Source: Caballeronia sp. INDeC2
Lineage (GTDB): Bacteria > Pseudomonadota > Gammaproteobacteria > Burkholderiales > Burkholderiaceae
Assembly: GCF_023631325.1 (NCBI RefSeq)
Contig: NZ_JALQDG010000003.1
Span: forward strand, 744,001 to 808,000
DNA: 64,000 nt
Reading direction: 5' to 3'
The first letter of the stretch is position 1. Every line of letters starts with the position of its first letter. Below the pieces are notes generated by a model. It was not told the DNA's origin. It did no database searches and saw nothing but the letters and a program-made list of their open reading frames with translations. Below are positions 40,232-50,353 of this stretch, piece after piece. Position numbers and translations under genes: made by a program.

Positions 40232-41005
40232 ATGGGCCGTTCGATCAACCTGGAAGGCAAGGTCGCGCTGATCACAGGCGCGTCCAGTGGTTTGGGCAAG
40301 CGTTTCGCACAAGTACTGTCGCAGGCGGGCGCCAAGGTGGTGCTCGCGAGCCGCCGCACCGAGCGACTGAAGGAACTGCGCGCCGAAATTGAGGCGTCGG
40401 GCGGCGCGGCGCATGTCGTCTCGCTCGACGTGACCGATTATCAGAGCGTCAAGTCGGCGGTCGCGCATGCGGAAACGGAAGCGGGTACCATCGACATCCT
40501 CGTAAATAACTCGGGTGTTTCGACTACGCAGAAGCTGACCGACGTCACCCCCGCGGATTTCGAGTTCGTGTTCGGCACGAACGTGCGCGGCGCGTTCTTC
40601 GTCGCGCAGGAAGTCGCGAAGCGCATGATCATGCGCGGCAACGGCGCGGCCAAGCCGGCGTATCGCATCATCAACGTGGCGTCCGTGGCCGGCTTGCGCG
40701 TGTTCCCGCAGATTGGTCTCTACGCGATGAGCAAGGCCGCCGTCGTGCAGATGACGAAGGCGATGGCGCTCGAATGGGGCCGCCACGGCATCAACGTGAA
40801 CGCGATCTGCCCGGGTTATATCGACACCGAAATCAATCACCATCACTGGAAGACCGAGCAGGGGCAGAAGCTCATTTCGATGCTGCCGCGCCGCCGCGTA
40901 GGCACGCCGAACGATCTCGACGGTCTGCTGCTGCTGCTCGCCGCCGACGAATCGCAGTTCATGAACGGCTCGGTGATCTCCGCGGACGATGGCTTCTCGC
41001 TTTGA
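40232..41005 (+). CDS. SDR family oxidoreductase
   Basis: A 257-residue classical short-chain dehydrogenase/reductase. The cofactor loop is 'TGASSGLGKRFA', with 'LASRRTERL' after beta 2 suggesting NADP preference. NNSG replaces the usual NNAG. The active site has Ser/Val in 'NVASVAG' and Y-x3-K in 'YAMSKAA'. The substrate is unknown; a 3-hydroxyacyl compound is plausible next to a thioesterase and ETF-QO. A GGAAGC ribosome site precedes ATG. Confidence 0.9.
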   Translation: MGRSINLEGKVALITGASSGLGKRFAQVLSQAGAKVVLASRRTERLKELRAEIEASGGAAHVVSLDVTDYQSVKSAVAHAETEAGTIDILVNNSGVSTTQKLTDVTPADFEFVFGTNVRGAFFVAQEVAKRMIMRGNGAAKPAYRIINVASVAGLRVFPQIGLYAMSKAAVVQMTKAMALEWGRHGINVNAICPGYIDTEINHHHWKTEQGQKLISMLPRRRVGTPNDLDGLLLLLAADESQFMNGSVISADDGFSL

Positions 41006-41032
41006 ACTTCGTCCTTCTTTTCATGGCAGCCA

Positions 41033-41470
41033 ATGACCACGCATAACGACTTTCACACTGTATTCGAACTGTCCATGCCCATCCGCTGGGGCGACATGGA
41101 CGCCTTCGGCCACGTCAACAACACGGTCTATTTCCGCTACATGGAGCAGGTGCGCATCTCGTGGTTCGAGGCGATCGGCATCGCGGGCGGCAATGGCGAG
41201 GGGCAGGGCCCGGTGATCGTGAATGCGTCGATGGAGTTTCTGAAGCAGCTTCATTATCCCGGCGACGTGATCGGGCGGATGTCCGTCGGCAAGCCCGGAC
41301 GCAGCAGCTTCGACACGCACTTCGAGCTCTATCGCGCCGATGCGCCCGGCGTGCTCTACGCGCGCGGCGCCGCGAAGGTCGTGTGGATCGACTATGCCGC
41401 GGGCAAGTCGGCGCCGATTCCAGAGTTCATGCGGCGGACCATCGAGGCCAGTTCGCCCGTCGCACTCTGA
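41033..41470 (+). CDS. Acyl-CoA thioesterase, 4HBT hotdog fold
   Basis: A 145-residue hotdog-fold thioesterase (YbgC/4HBT type). 'IRWGDMDAFGHVNNTVYFRYMEQ' contains the catalytic Asp and the HVNN motif. It hydrolyses acyl-CoA thioesters; chain preference cannot be read. It follows the SDR gene by 27 bp on the same strand and likely shares its transcript. Confidence 0.91.
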   Translation: MTTHNDFHTVFELSMPIRWGDMDAFGHVNNTVYFRYMEQVRISWFEAIGIAGGNGEGQGPVIVNASMEFLKQLHYPGDVIGRMSVGKPGRSSFDTHFELYRADAPGVLYARGAAKVVWIDYAAGKSAPIPEFMRRTIEASSPVAL

Positions 41471-41479
41471 GCGTGCACG

Positions 41480-42025
41480 TCAGCTGCCGAGCAGCCGCTG
41501 TAAAAGCTCGGTGGCATTGCCCGTGTCGTACTTTCTCATGAGCCGCGCGCGGTAGATGTCGACCGTGCGCGGGCTGATATCGAGCACGCGGCCGATCTGC
41601 TTGCTCGTCTTGCCCGTCACGAGCTGCGCGGCGATTTCCCGCTCGCGCGGCGTCAGTTCGATCGCGACCCGCCGCGTCGCGCTAAGATCCTCGAACGTCC
41701 AGACGCCCGCCGCATGCGGTGCGGCGCGGTCGAGCGCGCGTCCGGTCACGTGGCACCAGAACAGTTCGCCGTTTCTGCGCTTCATGATCCGGTCGTCGCT
41801 GTAGGTGCCTTCCTTGCTGATATGCGCGGCGATGCGCTCGCCGATGCGCGCGAACTCGTCCGGCGATGGATACAGCACCTCGAACGACTTGCCGATGAGC
41901 GCCTCGCGCGCAAAACCGAAGATCGCGCAAAGCTGCTCGTTGCAGTCCTCGATGATGCGCTCGCGCGAAAGCACGAGCCCGACGGGCGCGAGATGAAACG
42001 CGGTTTGATAATCCAGTGCACGCAT
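41480..42025 (-). CDS. PAS-LuxR transcriptional regulator
   Basis: A 181-residue regulator. An N-terminal PAS sensor (about 1-110, '[20 protein letters not shown]') is joined to a C-terminal LuxR/FixJ HTH ('[28 protein letters not shown]'). There is no receiver domain, so the signal is probably a ligand or redox state sensed by PAS. It is divergent from the CoA-transferase genes, which it likely controls. ATG at 42025 starts directly at the PAS domain; longer in-frame extensions lack conservation. Confidence 0.88.
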   Translation of the reverse strand: MRALDYQTAFHLAPVGLVLSRERIIEDCNEQLCAIFGFAREALIGKSFEVLYPSPDEFARIGERIAAHISKEGTYSDDRIMKRRNGELFWCHVTGRALDRAAPHAAGVWTFEDLSATRRVAIELTPREREIAAQLVTGKTSKQIGRVLDISPRTVDIYRARLMRKYDTGNATELLQRLLGS

Positions 42026-42246
42026 GTGAAATCGGGCGCGCGGGCGCTTGCGTTTCGCGGCGAAAAGGCGCCGGGAACCAAACGTGCGCGGGCAAAGACT
42101 TATGTATTTTTGCGTATTGTGCCGGATCACCGGCCCAAAGTACTCTTTTGCGATGCCAAAAGGCCGTGCGACGCGCTCGTGACAGCGCGAACGCGGCGTC
42201 AAAAAGCCGATTTTCAGTTGGTTTCAAACATGGAAGGGACATTCAG

Positions 42247-42951
42247 ATGAACAAGGTCTATCCCAGCGCGAAGGCCGCGCTCGAGGACATCGTCAAGGAC
42301 GGGCAGACGTTCGCCGTCGGCGGTTTCGGGCTGTGCGGCATTCCCGAGGCGCTCATCGCCGCGCTGCGCGACACGGGCGTGAAGGACATCACCTGCATCA
42401 GCAATAACGCGGGCGTCGACGGTTTCGGGCTCGGTCTGCTGCTCGAAACGCGTCAGATCAAGAAGATGATTTCGTCGTACGTCGGCGAAAACAAGGAGTT
42501 CGAGCGGCAATATCTCGCCGGCGAACTCGAACTCGAATTCACGCCGCAGGGCACGCTCGCCGAAAAGCTGCGCGCGGGCGGCGCGGGCATCCCGGCGTTC
42601 TTTACGAACACCGGCTTTGGCACGGTGATCGCGGAAGGCAAGGAAACGCGCCAGTTCGGCGAGAACCACTACGTGCTCGAGCATTCGCTGACCGCCGATG
42701 TCGCGCTCGTAAAAGCCTGGAAGGCCGACAAGTCCGGCAACCTGATCTATCGCCGCACGGCGCGCAACTTCAACCCGAACTGCGCGATGGCCGGCAAGAT
42801 CACCGTCGCCGAAGTGGAAGAGATCGTCGAGACGGGCGAACTCGATCCGGACGCGATCCACACGCCCGGCATCTTCGTGCAACGCCTCGTCCTGAATGCG
42901 CATCCGGAAAAGCGCATCGAACAACGCATCGTCCGCGCGAAAGGAGAGTAA
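42247..42951 (+). CDS. scoA: 3-oxoacid CoA-transferase subunit A
   Basis: A 234-residue alpha subunit of succinyl-CoA:3-ketoacid (acetoacetate) CoA-transferase. It moves CoA from succinyl-CoA to acetoacetate in ketone-body or short-chain acid use. The family-A glycine-rich '[19 protein letters not shown]' and '[16 protein letters not shown]' are present. GGAAGGGAC precedes the ATG. Subunit B follows after two bases. Regulated probably by the divergent PAS-LuxR protein. Confidence 0.93.
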   Translation: MNKVYPSAKAALEDIVKDGQTFAVGGFGLCGIPEALIAALRDTGVKDITCISNNAGVDGFGLGLLLETRQIKKMISSYVGENKEFERQYLAGELELEFTPQGTLAEKLRAGGAGIPAFFTNTGFGTVIAEGKETRQFGENHYVLEHSLTADVALVKAWKADKSGNLIYRRTARNFNPNCAMAGKITVAEVEEIVETGELDPDAIHTPGIFVQRLVLNAHPEKRIEQRIVRAKGE

Positions 42952-42953
42952 TC

Positions 42954-43595
42954 ATGGCTTGGACTCGAGACCAGATGGCCGCGCGCGCGGCGCGCGAACT
43001 GCAGGACGGCTTCTACGTGAACCTCGGCATCGGCTTGCCGACGCTCGTCGCCAATCACGTGCCGGACGGCATGGAAGTGTGGCTGCAATCGGAAAACGGT
43101 TTGCTGGGCATCGGCCCGTCGCCGTACGAAGACGAAGTCGACGCCGATCTCATCAACGCCGGCAAGCAGACCGTGACGACGCTGCCGGGGTCGTCGATCT
43201 TTTCATCGGCGGATTCGTTCGCAATGATCCGCGGCGGCCACATCAACCTGGCGATTCTCGGTGCGATGCAGATCAGCAAGAAGGGCGATCTCGCCAACTG
43301 GATGATCCCCGGCAAGATGATCAAGGGCATGGGCGGCGCGATGGACCTCGTTGCCGGCGTCAAGAAAGTCGTCGTGCTGATGGAGCACGTCGCAAAGGGC
43401 GATCAGCACAAGATTCTCGAAGAGTGCTCGCTGCCGCTGACGGGCGTGGGCGTCGTGGATCGCATCATCACGGACCTCGGCGTGATCGACGTCATCGAAA
43501 ACGGCCTGAAGGTCGTCGAGCTGGCGGACGGCGTGACGGCCGAAGAAATTCAGAGGAAGACGGGCGCGCCGCTCGATGTCACGAGCGTGAAGTGA
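42954..43595 (+). CDS. scoB: 3-oxoacid CoA-transferase subunit B
   Basis: A 213-residue beta subunit. It carries the catalytic glutamate in '[12 protein letters not shown]', the residue that forms the glutamyl-CoA intermediate, and the N-terminal '[22 protein letters not shown]' block. AAAGGAGAG lies upstream. It pairs with scoA; the operon ends at a strong terminator 50 bp downstream. Confidence 0.93.
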   Translation: MAWTRDQMAARAARELQDGFYVNLGIGLPTLVANHVPDGMEVWLQSENGLLGIGPSPYEDEVDADLINAGKQTVTTLPGSSIFSSADSFAMIRGGHINLAILGAMQISKKGDLANWMIPGKMIKGMGGAMDLVAGVKKVVVLMEHVAKGDQHKILEECSLPLTGVGVVDRIITDLGVIDVIENGLKVVELADGVTAEEIQRKTGAPLDVTSVK

Positions 43596-43644
43596 TGTCG
43601 ACGTGACGAACGCCGCGTGAGCGCGGTGGATAGACGATCGCCAG

Positions 43645-43682
43645 GCGGGCGGAGCTTTTGAAGCTTCGCCCGCTTTGCTTTG
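43645..43682 (+). terminator. Terminator of scoAB
   Basis: A 13-bp stem, 43645-43657 with 43661-43673 including one G-T pair, around a TTG loop, followed by T-rich sequence. Confidence 0.82.
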
Positions 43683-43794
43683 CGCGTTTCGGCCGCATCT
43701 GCCGCGCGCGGGGTCGTCCATTCGGCTAACGCCCGCTCGATCTGGCGCGATGCGTTTTACAATCGTTTCGACACTGCCCAAAAGGAACTCTCCA

Positions 43795-44715
43795 ATGACC
43801 GCATCCATCGTCGTCGAAGCAGTGCATTCCGATTCGAGCGAGCCGCGTCAGCGCTTCGTGCAATGCGCGAGTCCGGCGGGTCTGCATCGCGTTGCTTATA
43901 CGGAGTGGGGCGATCCGGCGAATCCGCGCGTGCTGCTTTGCGTGCACGGATTGACGCGTTCGGGCCGCGACTTCGACAAGCTCGCGCAGGCGTTCGCGCA
44001 CGAGTATCGCGTGGTGTGCCCGGATGTGGTCGGGCGTGGCCTGTCCGACTGGCTTGCCGATCCGCGCTACTACGGCGTGCCGCAATACGTCGCCGACATG
44101 GTTACGCTCATCGCACGCCTGAACGTCGAGACGGTGGACTGGTTCGGCACGTCGATGGGCGGGCTCATCGGCATGGCGCTCGGCGGGCTGCCGAATACGC
44201 CGATCCGCAAGATGCTGCTCAACGATGTCGGGCCGCATATCGAGCCGATCGCGTTGAAGCGCATCGGCGACTATCTCGGCAAGCCGGCGCGCTTCGCATC
44301 GCTCGATGAAGGCGTGCGGCATGCGGCGGCGCTGGCGGCGTCGTTCGGGCCGCTCACCGACGCTCAGTGGGCGAACATCAATACGCCGCTGCTGCATGAA
44401 CGCGACGGCGCGTGGGGGTTTCGCTACGACCCGGGCATCGCGACGCCGTTCACGTCGGCGACGGACGAGCAGAACGCAGCCGGAGAGGCGTTCCTGTGGC
44501 GCTCGCTTGCGTCGATCAGGACGCCGGTGCTCGTCGTGCGCGGCGAGACGTCGGACCTGCTGTCGCGCGAGACGGTCGCGCAGATGGTCGAGAAAGGTCA
44601 GGCCGTGACGAGCGTCGAGATTCCGGGCGCGGGACATGCGCCGGCATTTCTTGCCGAGGATCAAATCGCTGTCGCCAGGGGGTTCTTTCTCGGCGATGGC
44701 GGCAGCGGGGCATAA
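43795..44715 (+). CDS. Alpha/beta hydrolase
   Basis: A 306-residue alpha/beta-hydrolase. The oxyanion region is 'VLLCVHGLTRSGRDFDKLA', nucleophile elbow 'GTSMGG' (Ser about 123), and the catalytic His in 'EIPGAGHAPAFL'. Substrate unknown; it could be an esterase or lactonase. AAAGGAAC precedes the ATG. It follows the scoAB terminator and precedes ridA on the same strand by 64 bp. Confidence 0.88.
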   Translation: MTASIVVEAVHSDSSEPRQRFVQCASPAGLHRVAYTEWGDPANPRVLLCVHGLTRSGRDFDKLAQAFAHEYRVVCPDVVGRGLSDWLADPRYYGVPQYVADMVTLIARLNVETVDWFGTSMGGLIGMALGGLPNTPIRKMLLNDVGPHIEPIALKRIGDYLGKPARFASLDEGVRHAAALAASFGPLTDAQWANINTPLLHERDGAWGFRYDPGIATPFTSATDEQNAAGEAFLWRSLASIRTPVLVVRGETSDLLSRETVAQMVEKGQAVTSVEIPGAGHAPAFLAEDQIAVARGFFLGDGGSGA

Positions 44716-44779
44716 TATCGGGCTGAAGCGTGCGTCGCTTGCGCCTATTTTTTCACCAGTCATCGATCAGGAACACATA

Positions 44780-45133
44780 ATGGCAGTCATTCGTCATCAC
44801 GTCGGTCCGCGTCTTTCCGAAACCGCCATCCACAACGGCACGGTGTATCTCGCCGGCCAGATCGCGGAGGACACGGACCAAGACATCACGGGTCAGACGC
44901 GCGAAGTGCTCGGCCACATCGACCGCTTGCTCGAAGAAGCGAACAGCGACAAGTCGCACCTGCTGTCCGTGCAGATCTATATCTCCGACATGATTCATTT
45001 CCCCGGCATGAACGCGGTGTGGGACTCGTGGGTCGCGGAAGGCAATACGCCGCCGCGTGCGACGGTCGAGGCGAAGCTCGCCAATCCGGCGTGCCTCGTC
45101 GAAATCGTCGTGATCGCGGCGCAACGTAGCTGA
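44780..45133 (+). CDS. RidA family protein
   Basis: A 117-residue YjgF/YER057c/UK114 (RidA) family protein. Members are trimers that deaminate reactive enamine/imine intermediates from PLP enzymes. 'GTVYLAGQIAEDT' and 'PPRATVEAKLANPACLVEIVVIA' are the family blocks. The key arginine is visible in 'PPRATVEA'. A TAATATCGG box lies about 60 bp upstream, within the end of the hydrolase gene's 3' flank. Confidence 0.91.
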   Translation: MAVIRHHVGPRLSETAIHNGTVYLAGQIAEDTDQDITGQTREVLGHIDRLLEEANSDKSHLLSVQIYISDMIHFPGMNAVWDSWVAEGNTPPRATVEAKLANPACLVEIVVIAAQRS

Positions 45134-45168
45134 TTCATCGCATCGCCTGACGTAGTGGCTTTATCCGC

Positions 45169-47403
45169 ATGACCGCGACCGCCGTCCCCGCCGAAACGCT
45201 GCCCGAGCCGTCCATCGAAGACGCGCTCGCGTTCGTGCGCGAACACGCGAAGGACGCGCGCGTCTCGACGGGCGAACTCCTCGCGGAACATGCTGCGGGC
45301 ACCGCGCGCATCATGCAGACGCTCAACGTCGATCCGCACGCGGTCGCGGCCGCGGCGCTCTTCGTGCTGGCGCCGCATCTCGACGATCCGGAGAAGGTCA
45401 TCACCGAGCGTTTCGGGCCGGAGGTTCAGCGGCTCGTCGGCGATGTACGCAAGCTGCTGCGGCTCGGTTCCGTCAGCTCGCGCGCGACGCTCGCGGAACT
45501 GCCCGAGAACACGCGCGATGCGCAGGCCGCGCGCCGCGCGCAGGTCGAGGCGCTGCGCAAGATGCTGCTCGCTTTCGCGCAGGACATACGCGTCGTACTG
45601 ATCAGGCTCGCGTCGCGCGTGCAGACGTTGCGCTATCACGCCGCGCACAAGACTGAACCTTCGCCCGACGTTCCGCGCGAGGCGCTCGAGATCTACGCGC
45701 CGCTTGCCAATCGGCTCGGCATCTGGCAACTGAAGTGGGAACTGGAGGATTTGTCGTTCCGCTTCGAGGATCCGGTCACGTACAAGCGCATCGCGAAGCT
45801 GCTCGACGAGCGGCGCGTCGAGCGCGAAAGCTATGTGACCGAGGCGATCGCGCGGCTGCAGAAAGAACTCGACACCGCGCACATCAAGGCGGAAGTCAGC
45901 GGCCGGCCGAAGCACATCTACAGCATCTGGAAGAAGATGCGCGGCAAGCATCTCGACTTCTCCGAACTGAACGACGTGCGCGCGTTTCGGGTGATCGTCG
46001 GCGACATCAAGGACTGCTACACCGTGCTCGGTATCGTGCACAACCTGTGGCAGCCCGTTCCGCGAGAGTTCGACGATTACATCTCGCGTCCCAAGCCCAA
46101 TGGCTACAAGTCGCTGCATACGGTTGTGATCGGCGACGACGGGCGCGCGTTCGAGGTGCAGATCCGTACCCACGAAATGCATCAGTTTGCCGAGTACGGC
46201 GTGGCCGCGCACTGGCGTTACAAGGAAGCGGGCGCGCGCGGCTATGCGGGGCAAGTGACGGCGAGCGAGAAATACGACGAGAAGATTGCATGGCTGCGCC
46301 AGCTTCTCGCGTGGAAAGACGACGTCGAAGGCGAGGGCCAGGGCGAACAGCGGGGCTGGCAGCATCTGCGCAACGCCACCCTCGACGACGATCATATCTA
46401 CGTGCTGACGCCGCAGGCGCGCGTGATCGCGCTGCCCCAGGGCGCGACCGCCGTCGATTTCGCGTATCACCTTCACAGCGAGCTTGGGCATCGCTGTCGC
46501 GGCGCGCGCGTCGACGGCGCGATGGTGCCGCTCAACACGCCGCTGCAGAACGGGCAGACTGTCGAGATCGTCGCGGTCAAGGAAGGCGGGCCGTCGCGCG
46601 ACTGGCTCAATCCGCAGCTCGGCTATCTGCACAGCGCGCGGGCGCGGCAGAAGGTGCGCTCCTGGTTCCTTGCGGCCGACGCGGCGGAGCACATCGCGGC
46701 GGGGCGGACAATCGTCGAAAAGACCTTGCAGCGCGAAGGGAAGACGTCGGTGAGCCTGGAGCAACTCGCGGCGAAGCTCGGCTTCAAGACGCCGGATGAG
46801 CTCTACGCGGTCGTCGCGAAGGAAGAGTTCAGCCTGCGCAACATCGAGCAAGCGCTTTCCGATACGCCACCGCCCGAGCCCGAGCCGGAAGCGCCCGAGC
46901 AGTTCGAAAAGCGCAGCAGCGGGCAAAGCGTCGCGCACGGCGCGTCGACGGGCGTGCTCGTCGTCGGCGTGGATGCGCTGCTCACGCAACTCGCACGCTG
47001 CTGCCGTCCTGCGCCGCCCGATCCGATCGCCGGTTTCATCACACGCGGCAAGGGCATGTCGGTTCACCGCGCCGATTGCGCGACGTTCAAGCGCATGGCC
47101 CAGCGCTCGCCCGAGCGGGTGCTGCATACGACATGGTCCGCCGATGTGATGAACGGGCGCGGATCGTCGGTGTATCCGGTGGATCTTTCCGTGGAGTCCG
47201 CGGACCGGCAAGGTCTGCTGCGCGACATTTCCGAAGTGTTCGCGCGCGAGAAGATCAACGTGATCGGTGTAAAGAGCCAGAGCCGCAGGAACATCGCCTA
47301 TATGCAGTTCACGGTGGAAGTGTCGAGCGCGGCGCAGATTCAGCGCGCGTGCACGCTGCTCAATGAAGTGCAGGGCGTTATTCGCGCATCGCGTCGCGCG
47401 TAA
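45169..47403 (+). CDS. relA: RelA (p)ppGpp synthetase
   Basis: A 744-residue stringent-response enzyme that makes (p)ppGpp on ribosomes with uncharged tRNA. The N-terminal hydrolase region lacks the HD-x3-ED metal motif (it reads 'LFVLAPHLDDPEKV'), so hydrolysis is not expected. The synthetase has 'REFDDYISRPKPNGYKSLHT' with the EXDD motif of RelA rather than the RXKD of SpoT. TGS (about 405-465) and C-terminal ACT (about 665-740) domains follow. It is 35 bp after ridA. The separate bifunctional SpoT must lie elsewhere. Confidence 0.94.
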   Translation: MTATAVPAETLPEPSIEDALAFVREHAKDARVSTGELLAEHAAGTARIMQTLNVDPHAVAAAALFVLAPHLDDPEKVITERFGPEVQRLVGDVRKLLRLGSVSSRATLAELPENTRDAQAARRAQVEALRKMLLAFAQDIRVVLIRLASRVQTLRYHAAHKTEPSPDVPREALEIYAPLANRLGIWQLKWELEDLSFRFEDPVTYKRIAKLLDERRVERESYVTEAIARLQKELDTAHIKAEVSGRPKHIYSIWKKMRGKHLDFSELNDVRAFRVIVGDIKDCYTVLGIVHNLWQPVPREFDDYISRPKPNGYKSLHTVVIGDDGRAFEVQIRTHEMHQFAEYGVAAHWRYKEAGARGYAGQVTASEKYDEKIAWLRQLLAWKDDVEGEGQGEQRGWQHLRNATLDDDHIYVLTPQARVIALPQGATAVDFAYHLHSELGHRCRGARVDGAMVPLNTPLQNGQTVEIVAVKEGGPSRDWLNPQLGYLHSARARQKVRSWFLAADAAEHIAAGRTIVEKTLQREGKTSVSLEQLAAKLGFKTPDELYAVVAKEEFSLRNIEQALSDTPPPEPEPEAPEQFEKRSSGQSVAHGASTGVLVVGVDALLTQLARCCRPAPPDPIAGFITRGKGMSVHRADCATFKRMAQRSPERVLHTTWSADVMNGRGSSVYPVDLSVESADRQGLLRDISEVFAREKINVIGVKSQSRRNIAYMQFTVEVSSAAQIQRACTLLNEVQGVIRASRRA

Positions 47404-47458
47404 TCGGCAGGCGTTGAACGGATCGGCGAATATTTTCGTTTTTTCTGAAGATAAGCAC

Positions 47459-47487
47459 TTGCCAAGATCCGAAACGCTCCATATAAT
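47459..47487 (+). promoter_or_regulatory. Sigma-70 promoter of tRNA-Val
   Basis: TTGCCA (47459-47464) and a perfect TATAAT (47482-47487) with the ideal 17-bp spacer, 12 bp upstream of the tRNA. Confidence 0.85.
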
Positions 47488-47499
47488 CTCACTTCTTTC

Positions 47500-47576
47500 A
47501 GGCTCGTAGCTCAGCTGGTTAGAGCACCACCTTGACATGGTGGGGGTCGTTGGTTCGAGTCCAATCGAGCCTACCA
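47500..47576 (+). tRNA. tRNA-Val (GAC anticodon)
   Basis: A 77-nt cloverleaf. Acceptor AGGCTCG pairs with CGAGCCT, anticodon loop TTGACAT reads GAC on a CCACC/GGTGG stem, T-loop is TTCGAGT, and CCA is encoded. It decodes GUC and GUU. Single-gene unit with its own promoter. Confidence 0.96.
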
Positions 47577-47870
47577 ACGAAAACGAAACTCGGCGGACTT
47601 CGGTTCGCGGATTTCAACCCGCAAGAAGCGCTCAGCGCAAAAGGCGAAAAGAAATGGCACGTCGAACGTTGACCGAAACAAATTCGGAGCGACGCTAGTC
47701 GAGGACCTATTTCGCCTTCTGCCAAATTGTTTCGCGGTATGTGTGAAAAGTGAATGCGGCCCCTCGATAGCGGGGCCGCATTTTTTTTGCCTTGCGAATT
47801 TTGAAGTGAAATCGCGCGGCAATGCTTAAATGGAAATCGCTCGGCATGCGCCGGCGTCTTGGAGAACGAT
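47577..47870 (+). other. 294-bp region between tRNA-Val and thrS
   Basis: No gene seen. It holds the tRNA 3' trailer, a strong terminator at 47753-47788 and, beyond it, the thrS leader. GGAGA (47861-47865) is the thrS ribosome binding site. No strong promoter motif was recognised after the terminator. Confidence 0.5.
47753..47788 (+). terminator. Strong intrinsic terminator upstream of thrS
   Basis: AATGCGGCCCC (47753-47763) pairs perfectly with GGGGCCGCATT (47772-47782) around an 8-nt loop, followed by eight T. It lies 177 nt after tRNA-Val and 83 nt before thrS, so it could end the tRNA transcript or attenuate thrS. Confidence 0.88.
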
Positions 47871-49778
47871 ATGGTTTCGGTACGTTTGCCTGATGGGTCG
47901 GTCCGACAATACGACCACCCGGTGACGGTCGCGGAAGTCGCGGCATCGATCGGCGCGGGCCTCGCCAAGGCGGCGCTCGCCGGCAAGCTCAACGGCGAAC
48001 TCGTCGATACCTCGTTTATGATCGACAAGGATTCGTCGCTTGCCATCGTCACTGACAAGGATCCGGAAGGCGTCGATGTCGTGCGCCACTCGACGGCGCA
48101 TTTGCTCGCGTATGCGGTGAAGGATCTCTTTCCCGAGGCGCAAGTGACCATCGGGCCGGTCATCGACAACGGCTTCTATTACGACTTCTCGTATAACCGT
48201 CCCTTCACGCCCGAAGATCTCGAGAAGATTGAAAAGCGCATGCAGGAACTCGCGAAGAAGGACGAGCCGGTGTCGCGCCGCGTCGTCTCGCGCAACGAGG
48301 CGGTGGAGTACTTCAAAAGCATCGGCGAAAACTACAAGGCGGAGATCATCGAGTCCATTCCGGAAAGCGATGAAATTCGTCTGTACGGGCACGGCAACTT
48401 CATCGACCTGTGTCGCGGTCCGCACGTGCCGTCCACCGGCAAGCTGAAGGTCTTCAAGCTGATGAAGGTCGCCGGCGCGTACTGGCGCGGCGACTCGAAG
48501 AACGAGCAGCTTCAGCGCATCTACGGCACCGCATGGACCAAAAAGGAAGATCAGGACGCCTATCTCCACATGCTCGAAGAAGCCGAGAAGCGCGACCACC
48601 GCAAGCTCGGCAAGCAACTGGACCTGTTCCATTTGCAGGACGAAGCGCCGGGCATGGTGTTCTGGCATCCCAAGGGCTGGTCGCTGTGGCAGCAGGTCGA
48701 ACAATACATGCGCCGCCGCGTGAACGACGCCGGTTACCTCGAGATCAAGACCCCGATGGTGATGGATCGCTCGCTCTGGGAAGCGTCGGGCCATTGGCAG
48801 AATTATCGTGAAAACATGTTCACGACCGAGTCGGAAAAGCGCGATTACGCGATCAAGCCGATGAACTGCCCGGGCCACGTTCAGGTGTTCAACCACGGCC
48901 TGCGTTCGTACCGCGATCTGCCGTTGCGTTACGCGGAATTCGGCTCGTGCCATCGCAACGAGCCGTCGGGCGCGCTGCACGGTCTGATGCGCGTGCGTGG
49001 CTTCGTCCAGGACGATGCGCACATCTTCTGTACCGAAGATCAGTTCATCGCGGAATCGATCGCCTTCAACACCCTCGCGATGAGCGTGTACAAGGATTTC
49101 GGGTTCGATCACATCGACATCAAACTGTCGCTGCGCCCCGAGCAGCGCGCCGGCACCGATGAAACCTGGGATCGCGCGGAGCAGGGCTTGCGCGAGGCGT
49201 TGACCGCGTGCGGCCTGAAGTGGGAAGAGCTCGCCGGCGAAGGCGCGTTCTATGGTCCGAAGATCGAGTACCACATCAAGGACGCGCTCGGGCGCTCGTG
49301 GCAATGCGGCACGCTGCAGCTCGACATGGTGCTGCCGGAGCGCCTCGGCGCCGAGTATGTCGCGGAGGATAACAGCCGTCGCCGTCCGGTGATGCTCCAC
49401 CGGGCAATTGTCGGATCAATGGAGCGATTCCTCGGCATTCTGATCGAGCACCACGCGGGCGCAATGCCGCCGTGGCTCGCGCCGATCCAGGCCGTTGTGC
49501 TGAATATTGCCGAAAGTCAGGCCGAATATGCGGGTAATCTGGCCCAATCGTTGCAAAAACAAGGGCTTAGAGTGGAGTGCGATTTGCGCAACGAGAAGAT
49601 TAGCTATAAAATACGTGAGCACACGCTGCAAAAGGTGCCGTATTTGCTGGTCGTCGGCGACAAGGAGCGTGATGCACAAACCGTGGCCGTGCGTGCTCGT
49701 GGCGGCGTCGATCTGGGCGTGATGCCGGTTGACGCATTCCTCGAACGTCTGCAGCAGGAAGTGCGGGCGTTCAAGTAA
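47871..49778 (+). CDS. thrS: Threonyl-tRNA synthetase
   Basis: A 635-residue class II synthetase. An N-terminal TGS domain (1-60) precedes the editing domain with the HxxxH motif ('[11 protein letters not shown]', about 70-80). The catalytic core has motif 1 ('[18 protein letters not shown]'), motif 2 ('[18 protein letters not shown]') and zinc ligands including Cys in 'MNCPGH'. Motif 3 is in '[16 protein letters not shown]', and a C-terminal anticodon-binding domain follows. First gene of the translation operon. ATG at 47871 has GGAGA upstream; an in-frame TTG at 47859 is less likely. Confidence 0.95.
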   Translation: MVSVRLPDGSVRQYDHPVTVAEVAASIGAGLAKAALAGKLNGELVDTSFMIDKDSSLAIVTDKDPEGVDVVRHSTAHLLAYAVKDLFPEAQVTIGPVIDNGFYYDFSYNRPFTPEDLEKIEKRMQELAKKDEPVSRRVVSRNEAVEYFKSIGENYKAEIIESIPESDEIRLYGHGNFIDLCRGPHVPSTGKLKVFKLMKVAGAYWRGDSKNEQLQRIYGTAWTKKEDQDAYLHMLEEAEKRDHRKLGKQLDLFHLQDEAPGMVFWHPKGWSLWQQVEQYMRRRVNDAGYLEIKTPMVMDRSLWEASGHWQNYRENMFTTESEKRDYAIKPMNCPGHVQVFNHGLRSYRDLPLRYAEFGSCHRNEPSGALHGLMRVRGFVQDDAHIFCTEDQFIAESIAFNTLAMSVYKDFGFDHIDIKLSLRPEQRAGTDETWDRAEQGLREALTACGLKWEELAGEGAFYGPKIEYHIKDALGRSWQCGTLQLDMVLPERLGAEYVAEDNSRRRPVMLHRAIVGSMERFLGILIEHHAGAMPPWLAPIQAVVLNIAESQAEYAGNLAQSLQKQGLRVECDLRNEKISYKIREHTLQKVPYLLVVGDKERDAQTVAVRARGGVDLGVMPVDAFLERLQQEVRAFK

Positions 49779-49825
49779 GTCACTCGCAGCGCGGCTTGTT
49801 TTTTCATTTTTAGAGGAAACGTAAC

Positions 49826-50353
49826 ATCGCTACTGATAAGTCGTCACATCGCATCAACGGTGAAATTACCGCGCCGGAAGTGCGCTTGGTCGGAGTGGAC
49901 AACGAGCCGCTCGGAATCGTGAAGCTGGCCGAAGCTTTCCGTCAATCGGAACAGCTCGATGTGGATCTCGTCGAAATTGCGCCGCAGGCGTCGCCGCCTG
50001 TCTGCCGTTTGATGGACTACGGCAAGTTCAAGTATTCGGAAGCGAAGAAGCAACACGAAGCGAAGCTGAAGCAGAAGATCGTGCAGGTGAAGGAAGTCAA
50101 ATTCCGCCCCGGCACGGATGACGGTGACTACAACGTCAAGCTGCGCAACCTTACGCGCTTCCTCGAAGACGGCGACAAGACGAAGATCACGTTGCGTTTC
50201 CGCGGCCGTGAAATGGCGCACCAAGAAATCGGCATGCGCATGCTCGAACGCCTGAAGTCCGATTTGGACGAATTCGGCCAGGTCGAGCAGATGCCGAAGA
50301 TGGAAGGGCGTCAGATGATCATGGTCCTTGCCCCGAAGAAGAAGGGCAAGTAA
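49826..50353 (+). CDS. infC: Translation initiation factor IF-3, AUC start codon
   Basis: A 175-residue IF-3, which keeps ribosomal subunits apart and checks start codons. The N-domain ('[15 protein letters not shown]...') and C-domain ('[22 protein letters not shown]') are complete. No ATG/GTG/TTG gives the full N-domain. The frame continues from GTG at 49880 back to ATC at 49826, six bases after AGAGGAAA, giving (M)[12 protein letters not shown], the normal IF-3 start. Non-canonical AUU/AUC starts in infC are known and let IF-3 repress its own synthesis. It lies 47 bp after thrS. Confidence 0.93.
   Translation: MATDKSSHRINGEITAPEVRLVGVDNEPLGIVKLAEAFRQSEQLDVDLVEIAPQASPPVCRLMDYGKFKYSEAKKQHEAKLKQKIVQVKEVKFRPGTDDGDYNVKLRNLTRFLEDGDKTKITLRFRGREMAHQEIGMRMLERLKSDLDEFGQVEQMPKMEGRQMIMVLAPKKKGK

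Noticed and set aside
45169..47403. Bifunctional SpoT-type hydrolase/synthetase
   Set aside because: The HD-x3-ED hydrolase motif is missing and the synthetase carries EXDD, both RelA features.
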